A stretch of DNA of 64,000 nt, from NCBI RefSeq assembly GCF_014892575.1, contig NZ_JADBGI010000001.1:186001-250000 (forward strand). Direction: 5' to 3'. The position numbers and the translations under genes are program-made. The notes under the pieces are model-generated. The model did no database searches. It was given only the letters and a program-made list of their open reading frames with translations, and was not told the DNA's origin. Origin of the DNA: Nocardiopsis coralli. Its GTDB lineage: Bacteria; Actinomycetota; Actinomycetes; Streptosporangiales; Streptosporangiaceae. Of this stretch, positions 20,064-28,780 are shown in pieces (positions within the stretch are counted from its first letter, which is position 1; each line of letters starts with the position of its first letter).

Positions 20064-22859
20064 CTAGTGCGCCGCGTCGTGCCAGTTGGGTCCGCCGCCG
20101 ACCGAGACCGCCAGCGGCACGCGCAGATCATAGGCCGAGCCCATCTCGTGCGTCACGAGCTTTTCGACCTCCTCGCGCTCGCCCGGGGCGACCTCCACCA
20201 CGAGTTCGTCGTGGACCTGCAGCAGCACCCGCGAAGCCAGGTCCGAGGCGGACAGGGCCGCGTCGACCTTGAGCATGGCGACCTTGATGATGTCGGCCGC
20301 CGACCCCTGGATGGGCGCGTTCAGGGCCATGCGCTCGGCCATCTCACGGCGTTGGCGGTTGTCGCTGGTCAGGTCCGGCAGGTAACGGCGCCGGCCCAGG
20401 GTCGTCTCGGTGTACCCGTCCCTGCGAGCCTGCTCCACGACCGCCTGCAGGTAGTCGCGCACCCCGCCGAACTCGGCGAAGTAGTCGTCCATGAGGCGGC
20501 GGGCCTCGTCGGGCTGGATGTCCAGCTGCTGGGACAGCCCGTAGGCGCTCAGACCGTAGGCGAGCCCGTAGCTCATCGCCTTGATCTTGGAACGGGCCTC
20601 CCCGTCGACCTCCTCCACGCCGATCCCGAAGACCTGCGCGGCCATCTGGGCGTGGAAGTCGTAGCCGCTGTTGAAGGCGTCGATGAGCGCCTGCTCGCCC
20701 GACAGGTGCGCCATGATGCGCAGCTCGATCTGGCTGTAGTCGGCCGTCATCAGCTCTTGGTAACCCTCGCCGACCACGAACGCGCGGCGGATGCGGCGGC
20801 CCACGTCGGTGCGCACCGGGATGTTCTGCAGGTTCGGGTCCGTGGAGCTGAGCCGGCCGGTCGCCGCCACCGTCTGGTTGAAGGTGGTGTGGATCCGCCC
20901 GTCGTCGGCCACCGTCTTGATGAGCCCCTCGACCGTGGTCCGCAGCTTGGTCTGGTCCCGGTGGCGCAGCAGCAGGGCCGGGAGCTCGTGGTCGGTCTGC
21001 GTGGCCAGCCACGCCAGCGCCGACGCGTCGGTGGTGTAGCCGGTCTTGATCTTCTTGGTCCGCGGCAGGCCGAGGTCCTCGAAGAGCACCTTCTGCAGCT
21101 GCTTGGGCGAGCCGAGGTTGAACGCCTCGACACCGTCCTTCTTCACCACCTCGTGGGCCTGCTCCTCGGCCTGGCGGGCGGCAGCCGCGAACTCGGCCTG
21201 CAGCTCCTCCAGGTAGGGCAGGTCCGCGGCGATCCCGGCCCGCTCCATCTTGGCGAGCACGTCCACCAGAGGCAGTTCCAGGTCGGTGAGCAGCTGGGAA
21301 CCCCCGCGCTTGTCGAGCTCGGCCACCAGCACCGCGGCCAGGTCGCGGGTGGCGGCGGCCCGCACCGCGAGCGCGTGCTGGGGGCCCTCGTCGGAGCCCT
21401 CCACGTCGAGGGTGAGCTGGGTCTGCCCGGTGCTCTCCTCCTCCAGCTCCCGGCCCAGGTAGCGCCGGACCAGGTCGGGCAGGTCGAACCGGCGCTGCCC
21501 GGGCTGGGCCAGGTAGGCGGCCAGCGCGGTGTCGCACCGCGTCCCGGCCAGGTCCCACCCGTGGGCGCCCAGGGCCAGCAGCGCACCCTTGTACTCGTGC
21601 ACGACCTTGGGGCGGTCGGGGTCGGCGAGGAAGGCCGCCAGTGCCTCGGTGTCGGCCGCGTCCAGGGCAGTGGGGTCGACGGCTGCTGCGGCTCCGCTGG
21701 GCACGCTGATCGCGAGCGCGTCCACGCGGCCGGTGCCCCGCCCCCAGGTCGCCTCCAGGGCCAACCCGGCCGGCGCCGCCGTGGTCAGGGCCTCCGGCGC
21801 GGCGTGCTCGGCCAGCCAGGCCGTGAGCCCGCCGGTCCCGGGCACGGTCAGGTCGACCTCGAAGCCCTCGGCGGCCCCGGACTCGCCCTGTGCGGCGGCC
21901 TCGTCGACGTTGATGACGCCGTAGAGGCGCTCGCGCAGGTTGGAGGCGAACTCCAGGTTGTCGAAGAGCGCGTCGACGCCCGCACGGTCGGCCTCGCCCA
22001 GGGTCAGGTCGCCCACCCCGGTCTCGAGCTCGACGTCGTTCGCCAGGAGGTTGAGCCGCATGTTGCGCAGGACGTCGTCGAGGTGGTCGCGGAAGTTCTG
22101 CCCCGCCTTGCCGGTGAGCTCGTCGGCGTGGGCCACGAGCTCGTCCAGGGACCCGAACTTGGTGATCCACTTCGCGGCCGTCTTGGGGCCCACCCCCGGC
22201 ACGCCGGGCAGGTTGTCGGCCTTCTCCCCCACCAGCGCGGCCAGGTCGCGGTAGCGCTCGGGCGGGACCCCGTACTTGTCCTCGACCGCCTCGGGGGTCA
22301 TGCGCTTGAGGTCGGACAGGCTGCGTCCCGGGTACAGCACCGTGCAGTCGCCGGTGACCAGCTGGAAGGCGTCGCGGTCGCCGGAGGCGATGAGGACCTC
22401 CATGCCGGCCTCGCCCCCCTGGTGCGCCAGGGTCGCGATGACGTCGTCGGCCTCGTACCCGGGCGCCGACAGGTTGGCCACACCGATCAGGCGCATGAGG
22501 TCCTGGGTGAGGGGCACCTGGGCGGGGAACTCGGGCGGGGTCTCCGAACGCCCTCCCTTGTAACCCTCGTACTCCTCGTCCCGGAACGTGGGGCCGGACA
22601 GGTCCCAGGCCACCGCGACGTGGGTGGGCTCCTCCTCACGCAAGAGCTTGACCAGCATCGACGCAAAACCGTAGATGGCGTTGGTCGACTGGCCCGTGCT
22701 CGTGCCGAAGTTCTCCACCGGAAGGGCGAAGAAGGCGCGGAAGGCCATGGAGTGGCCGTCCAGGAGCAGCAGTCTGGGGCGCCGGCCCCCGCTGTCGGAG
22801 GCGGTCGGGGCCGTACCGGCCCGGTTCGTCTGATCGGGGGTCTCTCGCTTGGTCACCAC
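20064..22859 (-). CDS. polA: DNA polymerase I
   Basis: Okazaki-fragment processing and repair polymerase, 931 residues. The N-terminal 5' nuclease (RLLLLDGHSMAFRAFFAL, VAWDLSGPTFR, GVPGVGPKTAAKWI) is intact. The middle 3'-5' exonuclease fold lacks the DxE metal ligands (GLALEATWGRG in that position), so proofreading is probably absent, as in other actinomycetes. The polymerase motifs are intact: motif A TADYSQIELRIMAHLSGE, motif B RSKIKAMSYGLAYGLSAYGL, and motif C LQVHDELVVE. The start was set at a GTG (22859); the adjacent GTG (22856) is equally possible. It is divergent from the thioesterase gene. Confidence 0.96.
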   Translation of the reverse strand: MVTKRETPDQTNRAGTAPTASDSGGRRPRLLLLDGHSMAFRAFFALPVENFGTSTGQSTNAIYGFASMLVKLLREEEPTHVAVAWDLSGPTFRDEEYEGYKGGRSETPPEFPAQVPLTQDLMRLIGVANLSAPGYEADDVIATLAHQGGEAGMEVLIASGDRDAFQLVTGDCTVLYPGRSLSDLKRMTPEAVEDKYGVPPERYRDLAALVGEKADNLPGVPGVGPKTAAKWITKFGSLDELVAHADELTGKAGQNFRDHLDDVLRNMRLNLLANDVELETGVGDLTLGEADRAGVDALFDNLEFASNLRERLYGVINVDEAAAQGESGAAEGFEVDLTVPGTGGLTAWLAEHAAPEALTTAAPAGLALEATWGRGTGRVDALAISVPSGAAAAVDPTALDAADTEALAAFLADPDRPKVVHEYKGALLALGAHGWDLAGTRCDTALAAYLAQPGQRRFDLPDLVRRYLGRELEEESTGQTQLTLDVEGSDEGPQHALAVRAAATRDLAAVLVAELDKRGGSQLLTDLELPLVDVLAKMERAGIAADLPYLEELQAEFAAAARQAEEQAHEVVKKDGVEAFNLGSPKQLQKVLFEDLGLPRTKKIKTGYTTDASALAWLATQTDHELPALLLRHRDQTKLRTTVEGLIKTVADDGRIHTTFNQTVAATGRLSSTDPNLQNIPVRTDVGRRIRRAFVVGEGYQELMTADYSQIELRIMAHLSGEQALIDAFNSGYDFHAQMAAQVFGIGVEEVDGEARSKIKAMSYGLAYGLSAYGLSQQLDIQPDEARRLMDDYFAEFGGVRDYLQAVVEQARRDGYTETTLGRRRYLPDLTSDNRQRREMAERMALNAPIQGSAADIIKVAMLKVDAALSASDLASRVLLQVHDELVVEVAPGEREEVEKLVTHEMGSAYDLRVPLAVSVGGGPNWHDAAH

Positions 22860-22990
22860 ACAAGGAATCCTAGGATGCTCCGCAGACAGTCCGCGGCCTC
22901 TTGGCAGGGCCGCGCCACGAGGACCCCCCGGACGGGGGCCGCCGCCACCCGCCCGGGCCGGGGCCTCTCCCACGGATCGGAAGGCACGAC

Positions 22991-23422
22991 ATGACGACCA
23001 ACCCCGAGGACATGCGCTCGCTCATCGATTCGGGCGCCCTGACCGGGGGCCTGGGCGAGCGCATGGGCATGGAGATCAGCGAGGCCACGGCCGAGCGGGT
23101 CGTGGGCCGCATGCCCGTCGAGGGCAACCGCCAGCCCTACGGCCTGCTGCACGGCGGCGCCTCCTGCGTGCTGGCGGAGTCGCTCGGCTCGATCGGTTCG
23201 ATGGTGCACGCCCAGCAGTTCGGCCGCATCGCCGTGGGCATCGAGATCAACGCCACCCACCACCGGTCGGCCACCGAGGGCCACGTGACCGGTGTGGCCA
23301 CCCCGGTGCACCTCGGGCGCACCCTGGCGACCTGGGACATCACCATCACGGACGACCAGGGCCGCAAGGTGTGCACCTCCCGGCTGACCTGCATGCTGCG
23401 GGAGGCTCCCGAGGGGGTCTGA
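22991..23422 (+). CDS. Hotdog-fold acyl-CoA thioesterase
   Basis: 143 residues from an ATG with GGAAGG 8 nt upstream. Matches the PaaI/DUF4442-like single hotdog thioesterases. The segment NRQPYGLLHGGASCVLAESLGSIGS carries the HGG active-site loop with the catalytic acid in LAES. AVGIEINATHHRSATEGHVTG matches the conserved central strand region (the position of N-x-x-H-x-R). Such enzymes hydrolyse aryl- or acyl-CoA thioesters; the natural substrate is not predictable. It is divergent from polA, an arrangement also reported in Streptomyces, and ends in a strong terminator. Confidence 0.88.
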   Translation: MTTNPEDMRSLIDSGALTGGLGERMGMEISEATAERVVGRMPVEGNRQPYGLLHGGASCVLAESLGSIGSMVHAQQFGRIAVGIEINATHHRSATEGHVTGVATPVHLGRTLATWDITITDDQGRKVCTSRLTCMLREAPEGV

Positions 23423-23441
23423 GGCCTCCCGTGCTCTCGAC

Positions 23442-23482
23442 GAAGGGCCCCGCCGGAGAGCCGCTCCCCGGCGGGGCCCTTC
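23442..23482 (+). terminator. Intrinsic terminator of the thioesterase gene
   Basis: A perfect 15-bp stem (GAAGGGCCCCGCCGG paired with its complement) and an 11-nt loop, 19 bp after the stop. Confidence 0.85.
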
Positions 23483-23716
23483 TGCGCGCGCACGCCTCTG
23501 TGCGCACACACGCCCGGGGGCGGTGCGCGCACACGCCCGTGGACCACCCGACGACAAGCCACGCTTCACGGCCGACCGAAGCCCGGCTCAACACACGGAC
23601 CGCGCCGAAACACGGACGCACCACCCGCCAGCAGGGATGACCACAGCTTCATAACGCCTCGGAGGCGAGTCGGCACCAAGTCTCGTTTTTCACTTCTCGC
23701 CACAGAGCTTCCATGT

Positions 23717-23743
23717 TTAAGCTCCGCTAACGCTCCTGCTTAA
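23717..23743. promoter_or_regulatory. TTAAGC inverted repeat, possible operator
   Basis: TTAAGC and GCTTAA are separated by 15 bp, about 100 bp before the first binding-protein gene. TTAA-containing sites are rare here, and a matching TTAAGC is present in front of livH (32310-32315). The role is inferred. Confidence 0.35.
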
Positions 23744-23843
23744 GTCATGCCACACATGTCGGACATCAGGACGAACGCGCAAAGATCGGTCCGGCCGCAG
23801 ACCACGGCCGGTCCCTCGCCGGTTGAACGGAGTGACCACGATC

Positions 23844-25085
23844 ATGGCAAGCAAGAAGGCCCTCGGCCTGACTGCCGCCACCGCGGCCCTTGTACTGGGG
23901 CTCTCCGCGTGCGGCAACGGCGACACCGGGGACGGCGGAGAAGCCGGTGAAGAGTTCAACTTCGGCATCCTCTACCCCCAGACCGGCAGCCTGGCCTTCC
24001 TCGGCCCGCCCCAGCTCGCCGCAGCCGAGTACGCCATCGAGGACATCAACACCGCAGGCGGCATCCTCGGCACCGACGTCCCCGACATCAGCGAGGCCGA
24101 CGAAGCAGGCGACGCCGGACAGGCCAACGACGCCGCCAACAACCTCGTCGCCGACGAGGTCAACGCCGTCATCGGCGCCGCGGCCTCCGGCATGACCCAG
24201 GCCGTCTACGACTCCGTCACCGGCGCAGAGATCGTCCAGTGCTCGGGCTCCAGCACCGCACCCGAACTCAGCGACATCGACGACGGCGGCTACTTCTACC
24301 GGACCGCACCCAGCGACCTCATGGCCGGCCCCGTCATGGCCGAACAGATGGTCGACGACGGCCACGTCAGCATGTCCGTCATCGCCCGCGCCGACGACTA
24401 CGGCTCCGGCTACCTCGACGCCGTCGAGAGCGAACTCGAGGCCCTCGGCGCCGACGTCGTCCACACCGACACGTTCGACCCCGACGCCACCAACTTCGAC
24501 TCGGTGGTCAACGGCGCCAACAACGCCGACGCCGACGCCGTCGCCCTCATCTCCTTCGAAGAGGGCGCCCAGGTCATCGCCGAACTCCTCGAAGCAGGCT
24601 TCGACGGCGAAGAGCTCTACGTCACCGACGGCCTCAACGACCCCGACCTCGGCGAGACCGTCAACGAGGACGACCCCGAGGTCATCAACGGCATGACCGG
24701 TGTCGCCCCCGGCGCCGACAACCCCGAGTTCAACGAAGGCCTGCGCGAGTTCGAGCCCGACCTCGACGTCTTCCAGTTCGCCCCGCAGGTCTACGACTGC
24801 GTCACCGCCATCGCCCTGGCCGCCGAATCCGCCCAGAGCACCGACCCCACCGAGTACGTCGACCACCTCGGTGAGATCAGCCGCCCCGAAGGCACCGAGT
24901 GCACCAGCTTCGAAGAGTGCCGCGACCTCCTCCAGGACGGCGAGGAGATCGACTACCAGGGCACCAGCGGCAACATCGACTTCGACGACAACGGCGACCC
25001 CACCGCCGCCACCTTCGAGGTCTTCCACTGGGACGAGGACGGCCACGGCACCCTCGACTTCGTCGACTACGCCGAAGAGGACTAA
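23844..25085 (+). CDS. Branched-chain amino acid ABC transporter substrate-binding lipoprotein 1
   Basis: Periplasmic-binding-protein type I fold (LivJ-like, Leu/Ile/Val-binding family), 413 residues. The signal peptide MASKKALGLTAATAALVLGL is followed by a lipobox LSAC. The mature protein has FGILYPQTGSLAFLGPPQLAA as its opening strand and ligand loop, NAVIGAAASGMTQAVYDSV, and ISFEEGAQVIAELLEAGFDG. It is very acidic, and its C-terminal tail (DIDYQGTSGNIDFDDNGDP) is typical of the family. The start was placed at the ATG at 23844; a GTG and a TTG lie 12 and 21 nt upstream in frame. It is the first of three tandem paralogues and probably feeds the LivHMGF complex encoded opposite. Confidence 0.9.
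   Translation: MASKKALGLTAATAALVLGLSACGNGDTGDGGEAGEEFNFGILYPQTGSLAFLGPPQLAAAEYAIEDINTAGGILGTDVPDISEADEAGDAGQANDAANNLVADEVNAVIGAAASGMTQAVYDSVTGAEIVQCSGSSTAPELSDIDDGGYFYRTAPSDLMAGPVMAEQMVDDGHVSMSVIARADDYGSGYLDAVESELEALGADVVHTDTFDPDATNFDSVVNGANNADADAVALISFEEGAQVIAELLEAGFDGEELYVTDGLNDPDLGETVNEDDPEVINGMTGVAPGADNPEFNEGLREFEPDLDVFQFAPQVYDCVTAIALAAESAQSTDPTEYVDHLGEISRPEGTECTSFEECRDLLQDGEEIDYQGTSGNIDFDDNGDPTAATFEVFHWDEDGHGTLDFVDYAEED
24092..24178 (+). repeat. 87-nt block identical in binding-protein genes 1 and 2
   Basis: Every base matches 25435-25521, including synonymous positions, inside genes that differ elsewhere. This suggests recent duplication or gene conversion. Confidence 0.85.
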
Positions 25086-25119
25086 CTCCTCAGACAGCGA
25101 AGGAGAAGAAGCATCCCCC

Positions 25120-25149
25120 GGGCACGGCCGCACACGAGTGGTCGTGCCC
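25120..25149 (+). terminator. Hairpin between binding-protein genes 1 and 2
   Basis: A 10-bp stem GGGCACGGCC/GGTCGTGCCC followed by TTCGTT, 34 bp after the stop of gene 1. It may give partial termination so that gene 1 is expressed more than genes 2 and 3. Confidence 0.6.
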
Positions 25150-25180
25150 TTCGTTATCCGACGCACGAGAAAGACGGTCC

Positions 25181-26428
25181 ATGGCACCACGCACACCCCT
25201 GCGCATCGGCGCAGCCACCGCGGCCCTCGTCCTCGGCCTCACCGCCTGCGGAGACGGCGACAACGGCGGAGGCGGAACGGCAGACGCCGGCGACGAATTC
25301 ACCTTCGGCATCATCTACCCCCAGACCGGCCCCCTCGCCTTCCTCGGCCCCCCACAGGAAGCAGCCGCCTCCTACGCCATCGAGGACATCAACAACGCCG
25401 GCGGCATCCTCGGCACCGACGTCCCCGCACTCAACGAGGCCGACGAAGCAGGCGACGCCGGACAGGCCAACGACGCCGCCAACAACCTCGTCGCCGACGA
25501 GGTCAACGCCGTCATCGGCGCAGGCGCCTCCGCCATGACCCAAGCCATCTACGACACCATCACCGGCGCAGGCATCGTCCAGTGCTCCGGAGCCAACACC
25601 GCCCCGGAACTCAGCGACATCGACGACGGCGGCTACTACTTCCGCACCGCACCCAGCGACCTCATGGCCGGCCCCGTCCTCGCCCAACGCATGGTCGAGG
25701 ACGGCCACGTCAGCACCGCCATCGTCGCCCGCGCCGACGACTACGGCTCCGGCTACCTCGACGCCGTCGAGAGCGAACTCGAAGGCCTCGGCGCCGACGT
25801 CGTCCACACCGACACCTACGACCCCGACGCCACCAACTTCGACACCGTCGTCAACGGCGTCAACGGATCCGACGCCGACGCCGTCGCCCTCATCTCCTTC
25901 GAAGAGGGCGCCCAACTCATGGCCGAACTCCTCGAAGCCGGCATCGACGGCGACCAGCTCTACCTCACCGACGGCCTCAACGACCCCGACCTCGGCACCA
26001 CCGTCAACGAGAACGACCCCGACGTCATCAACGGCACCACCGGCGTCACCCCTGGCGCCGACGCCCCCGAGTTCGACGAAGGACTCCGCGACTTCGACCC
26101 CGACCTCGACGTCCTGCAGTTCGCACCCCAGAAGTACGACTGCGTCACCACCATCGCCCTGGCCGCCGAATCCGCCCAGAGCACCGACCCCGGCGAATAC
26201 GTCGAGCACATCTCCGACGTCACCCGACCGCCCGGCACCGAATGCACCAGCTTCGAAGAGTGCCGCGACCTCCTCGACGACGGCGACGACATCGACTACC
26301 AAGGCGTGAGCGGCAACATCGACCTCGACGACAACGGCGACCCCACCACCGCCACCTTCGAGGTCTTCCACTTCGACGACGACGGTTACGGTATCGACGA
26401 CTACGTCGACTACGCGTACGACGACTGA
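25181..26428 (+). CDS. Branched-chain amino acid ABC transporter substrate-binding lipoprotein 2
   Basis: 415 residues, a close paralogue of the preceding gene. The signal sequence MAPRTPLRIGAATAALVLGL is followed by the lipobox LTAC. The same landmarks occur: FGIIYPQTGPLAFLGPPQEAA, NAVIGAGASAMTQAIYDTI and FEEGAQLMAELLEAGIDGD. It ends in an acidic FHFDDDGYGIDDYVDYAYDD. The ATG has GAGAAAGA 7 nt upstream. An 87-nt stretch is identical to gene 1. Ligand-loop differences (S to P in QTGPLAF, Q to E in PPQEAA) hint that the three proteins bind different amino acids, but this is inference. Confidence 0.9.
   Translation: MAPRTPLRIGAATAALVLGLTACGDGDNGGGGTADAGDEFTFGIIYPQTGPLAFLGPPQEAAASYAIEDINNAGGILGTDVPALNEADEAGDAGQANDAANNLVADEVNAVIGAGASAMTQAIYDTITGAGIVQCSGANTAPELSDIDDGGYYFRTAPSDLMAGPVLAQRMVEDGHVSTAIVARADDYGSGYLDAVESELEGLGADVVHTDTYDPDATNFDTVVNGVNGSDADAVALISFEEGAQLMAELLEAGIDGDQLYLTDGLNDPDLGTTVNENDPDVINGTTGVTPGADAPEFDEGLRDFDPDLDVLQFAPQKYDCVTTIALAAESAQSTDPGEYVEHISDVTRPPGTECTSFEECRDLLDDGDDIDYQGVSGNIDLDDNGDPTTATFEVFHFDDDGYGIDDYVDYAYDD
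25435..25521 (+). repeat. Second copy of the 87-nt identical block
   Basis: Identical to 24092-24178. The third paralogue does not share it at nucleotide level. Confidence 0.85.
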
Positions 26429-26581
26429 CCCGCACCCGCGTACCATCCACCCGCGGCCCCCGGAAAGCGGAACGCGCCCCCGCCGTGGCGCGCCCGACCA
26501 CCCCGGGGGCCGACCCCATCCCCCCGCCCGACACCACCCACGGCGCCCCGGCGCGCAACACCCGAACGGACCACCACGACC

Positions 26582-27832
26582 ATGACCACAGCCAGAGCCA
26601 GAGCCCTGACCCTGCCCGCAGTCCTCACCGCCCTCACCCTCACCCTCACCGCCTGCGGCAACGGCGACGGCACCGACCAACCCACCACCGACGAGAACGC
26701 CCTCAACCTCGGCATCCTCTACCCCCAGACCGGCAACCTCGCCTACCTCGGCCCGCCCCAGCTCGCCGCCACCGAATACGCCATCTCCGAGATCAACGAC
26801 GCCGGCGGCGTCCTCGGAACCGACGTCCCCGACCCCATGACCGCCGACGAAGCCGGCGAAGAAGGCCGCGCCAACGACTCCGCCGGCACCCTCGTCGCCG
26901 ACGGCGCCGACGCCGTCATCGGCGCCGCAGCCTCCGGCATGACCCAAGCCGTCCACCAGACCATCACCGGCGCCGGCATCGCCCAGTGCTCCGGCTCCAG
27001 CACCGCCCCCGACCTCAGCGACATCGACGACGGCGGTCACTTCCACCGCACCGCACCCAGCGACCTCATGGCCGGCCCCGTCCTCGCCCAGGAGATCCTC
27101 GACGACGGCCACCAGAACGTCGCCGTCGTCGCCCGCGCCGACGACTACGGCTCCGGCTACCTCCAGGCCGTCCAGAACGAACTCCGCTCCAACGGCGCCC
27201 AGGTCCCCATCGCCGAGACCTACGACCCCGACACCACCAACTTCGGCGCCGTCATCGAAGCCGTCAACGAACGCAACGTCGACGCCGTCGCCCTCATCTC
27301 CTTCGAGGAAGGCACCCAGATCCTCGCCTCCCTCCTCGAATCCGGCCTCGACGGCGACCAGGTCTACGTCACCGACGGCCTCAACGACCCCGACCTCGGC
27401 GCCACCGTCAGCGAGAACGCCGACCTCGTCACCGGCGTCACCGGCGTCGCCCCCAGCGCCGACAACCCCGAGTTCAACGAAGGCATCAGCGGCTTCGACG
27501 ACGACCTGCAGATCTTCCAGTTCGCACCCCAGGTCTACGACTGCGTCAACCTCATCGCCCTGGCCGCCGAATCCGCCGACAGCACCGACCCCGCCGACTA
27601 CACCCCCCACATCGTCGAGGTCAGCCGCCCCGACGGCACCGAATGCACCGGCTTCGAAGAGTGCCGCGACCTCCTCGACGGCGGCGAGGACATCGACTAC
27701 CAGGGCGCCAGCGGCGACATCGACCTCGACGACAACGGCGACCCCAGCGCCGCCACCTTCGAGATCTTCGAATTCGGCGCCGACGGCTACGACATCCGCG
27801 AATACGTCGACTACACCGACGACCGGAACTGA
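26582..27832 (+). CDS. Branched-chain amino acid ABC transporter substrate-binding lipoprotein 3
   Basis: 416 residues, the most divergent of the three tandem LivJ-like paralogues. The signal peptide MTTARARALTLPAVLTALTL is followed by the lipobox LTAC. Family landmarks are LGILYPQTGNLAYLGPPQLAA, AVIGAAASGMTQAVHQTI and FEEGTQILASLLESGLDGD. The 153-bp gap after gene 2 has no obvious terminator, so it could be transcribed from gene 2 or from its own promoter. It converges with livF, sharing a bidirectional terminator. Confidence 0.9.
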   Translation: MTTARARALTLPAVLTALTLTLTACGNGDGTDQPTTDENALNLGILYPQTGNLAYLGPPQLAATEYAISEINDAGGVLGTDVPDPMTADEAGEEGRANDSAGTLVADGADAVIGAAASGMTQAVHQTITGAGIAQCSGSSTAPDLSDIDDGGHFHRTAPSDLMAGPVLAQEILDDGHQNVAVVARADDYGSGYLQAVQNELRSNGAQVPIAETYDPDTTNFGAVIEAVNERNVDAVALISFEEGTQILASLLESGLDGDQVYVTDGLNDPDLGATVSENADLVTGVTGVAPSADNPEFNEGISGFDDDLQIFQFAPQVYDCVNLIALAAESADSTDPADYTPHIVEVSRPDGTECTGFEECRDLLDGGEDIDYQGASGDIDLDDNGDPSAATFEIFEFGADGYDIREYVDYTDDRN

Positions 27833-27860
27833 AACCGCGCACAACCCCCGAACACGACGA

Positions 27861-27896
27861 AGGGCGGGGACGGCCACCACCGGCCGTCCCCGCCCT
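27861..27896. terminator. Bidirectional terminator between the third binding protein gene and livF
   Basis: A perfect 15-bp stem (AGGGCGGGGACGGCC) with the 6-nt loop ACCACC, centred between two converging genes. Confidence 0.85.
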
Positions 27897-27919
27897 CGAA
27901 CGTTCTCAACGGGGCACGA

Positions 27920-28780
27920 TCACCCCTTCGCCAACGTCCCCAAGTACAACTCGATGACGTTCGGATCCTCCAACAGATCAGCACCAGAACCCGAATAGGC
28001 GTTACGCCCCTGGTCCAGCACATAACCCCGGTCACAGATCTGCAGGCAACGGCGCGCATTCTGCTCCACCATCACCACCGAGACACCCGTCTCGTTGACC
28101 TCCTTGACCCGCTGGAACACATCCTCCTGGAAGATCGGCGACAACCCCGCCGTCGGCTCGTCCAGCAACAACACCGACGGATCCATCATCAGAGCCCGGC
28201 CCATCGCCACCATCTGGCGCTCACCGCCCGACAACGAACCCGCCTTCGCACGCCGCCGATCCGCCAACAACGGGAACAGGTCCGACACGAAACCGAAACG
28301 CTCCGCAAAACTCCGAGGACGCAAGAACGCCCCCATCTGCAGATTCTCCTCGATCGTCAACGACGGGAACACGTTCTGCGTCTGAGGCACATACCCCACA
28401 CCACGCTCCACCAGACTGTGCGCCGGCAGACCCGCGATACTCGACGCCCGCAGCGTCACATCACCCTCACGCACCGGGATCAGACCGAAGACCGTCTTGA
28501 TCAACGTCGACTTCCCCGCACCGTTCGGACCGATGATCGCCACGACCTCGCCCTCCGACAAGGTCAGCGTGCACCCGTTCAAGATGTTCACACCCGGCAC
28601 ATAACCGGCCACCACATCCTTGGCCAGAAGCAGATAATCCTCAGGACCACCCACCTCCAACGCCTCGGCCCGCGCCTGCTCCAGGACCTCCTCACGCTGC
28701 TCCTGAGCCACAGCCGCGTTCTCGACCTCGACAGGGACCTCCTCGGCCGGCAGCCTGCCGTTCTCACCGTTGTCAGCCAT
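27920..28780 (-). CDS. livF: Branched-chain amino acid ABC transporter ATP-binding protein LivF
   Basis: 286 residues from the ATG at 28780, with GGGAGG upstream. It has an N-terminal acidic extension of ~45 residues not usual for LivF (about 235 residues). Walker A is GPNGAGKST. The LivF-specific GVGYVPQTQNVFPSLTIEENL, signature LSGGERQ, Walker B VLLLDEPTAGLSP and the switch region VVMVEQNARRCLQICDRGYVLDQG (Gln in the usual His position, normal in LivF) follow. It overlaps the livG stop by 8 bp. With LivG it powers uptake through LivH/LivM. Confidence 0.93.
   Translation of the reverse strand: MADNGENGRLPAEEVPVEVENAAVAQEQREEVLEQARAEALEVGGPEDYLLLAKDVVAGYVPGVNILNGCTLTLSEGEVVAIIGPNGAGKSTLIKTVFGLIPVREGDVTLRASSIAGLPAHSLVERGVGYVPQTQNVFPSLTIEENLQMGAFLRPRSFAERFGFVSDLFPLLADRRRAKAGSLSGGERQMVAMGRALMMDPSVLLLDEPTAGLSPIFQEDVFQRVKEVNETGVSVVMVEQNARRCLQICDRGYVLDQGRNAYSGSGADLLEDPNVIELYLGTLAKG

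Larger units (their letters stand above)
23423..23843 (+). other. Intergenic region before the substrate-binding protein genes
   Basis: 420 bp: the thioesterase terminator, then GC-rich DNA with TGTGCGCACA and GTGCGCGCAC palindromes (23499-23532). An AT-richer stretch follows (23630-23760) that should hold the promoter of the first binding-protein gene and includes a TTAAGC inverted repeat. No gene is visible. Confidence 0.5.

Noticed and set aside
25154-27880. Minus-strand open frame of ~900 codons opposite binding-protein genes 2 and 3
   Set aside because: It is an antisense artefact of GAC/GCC-rich genes; the plus-strand products have signal peptides and clear family motifs.
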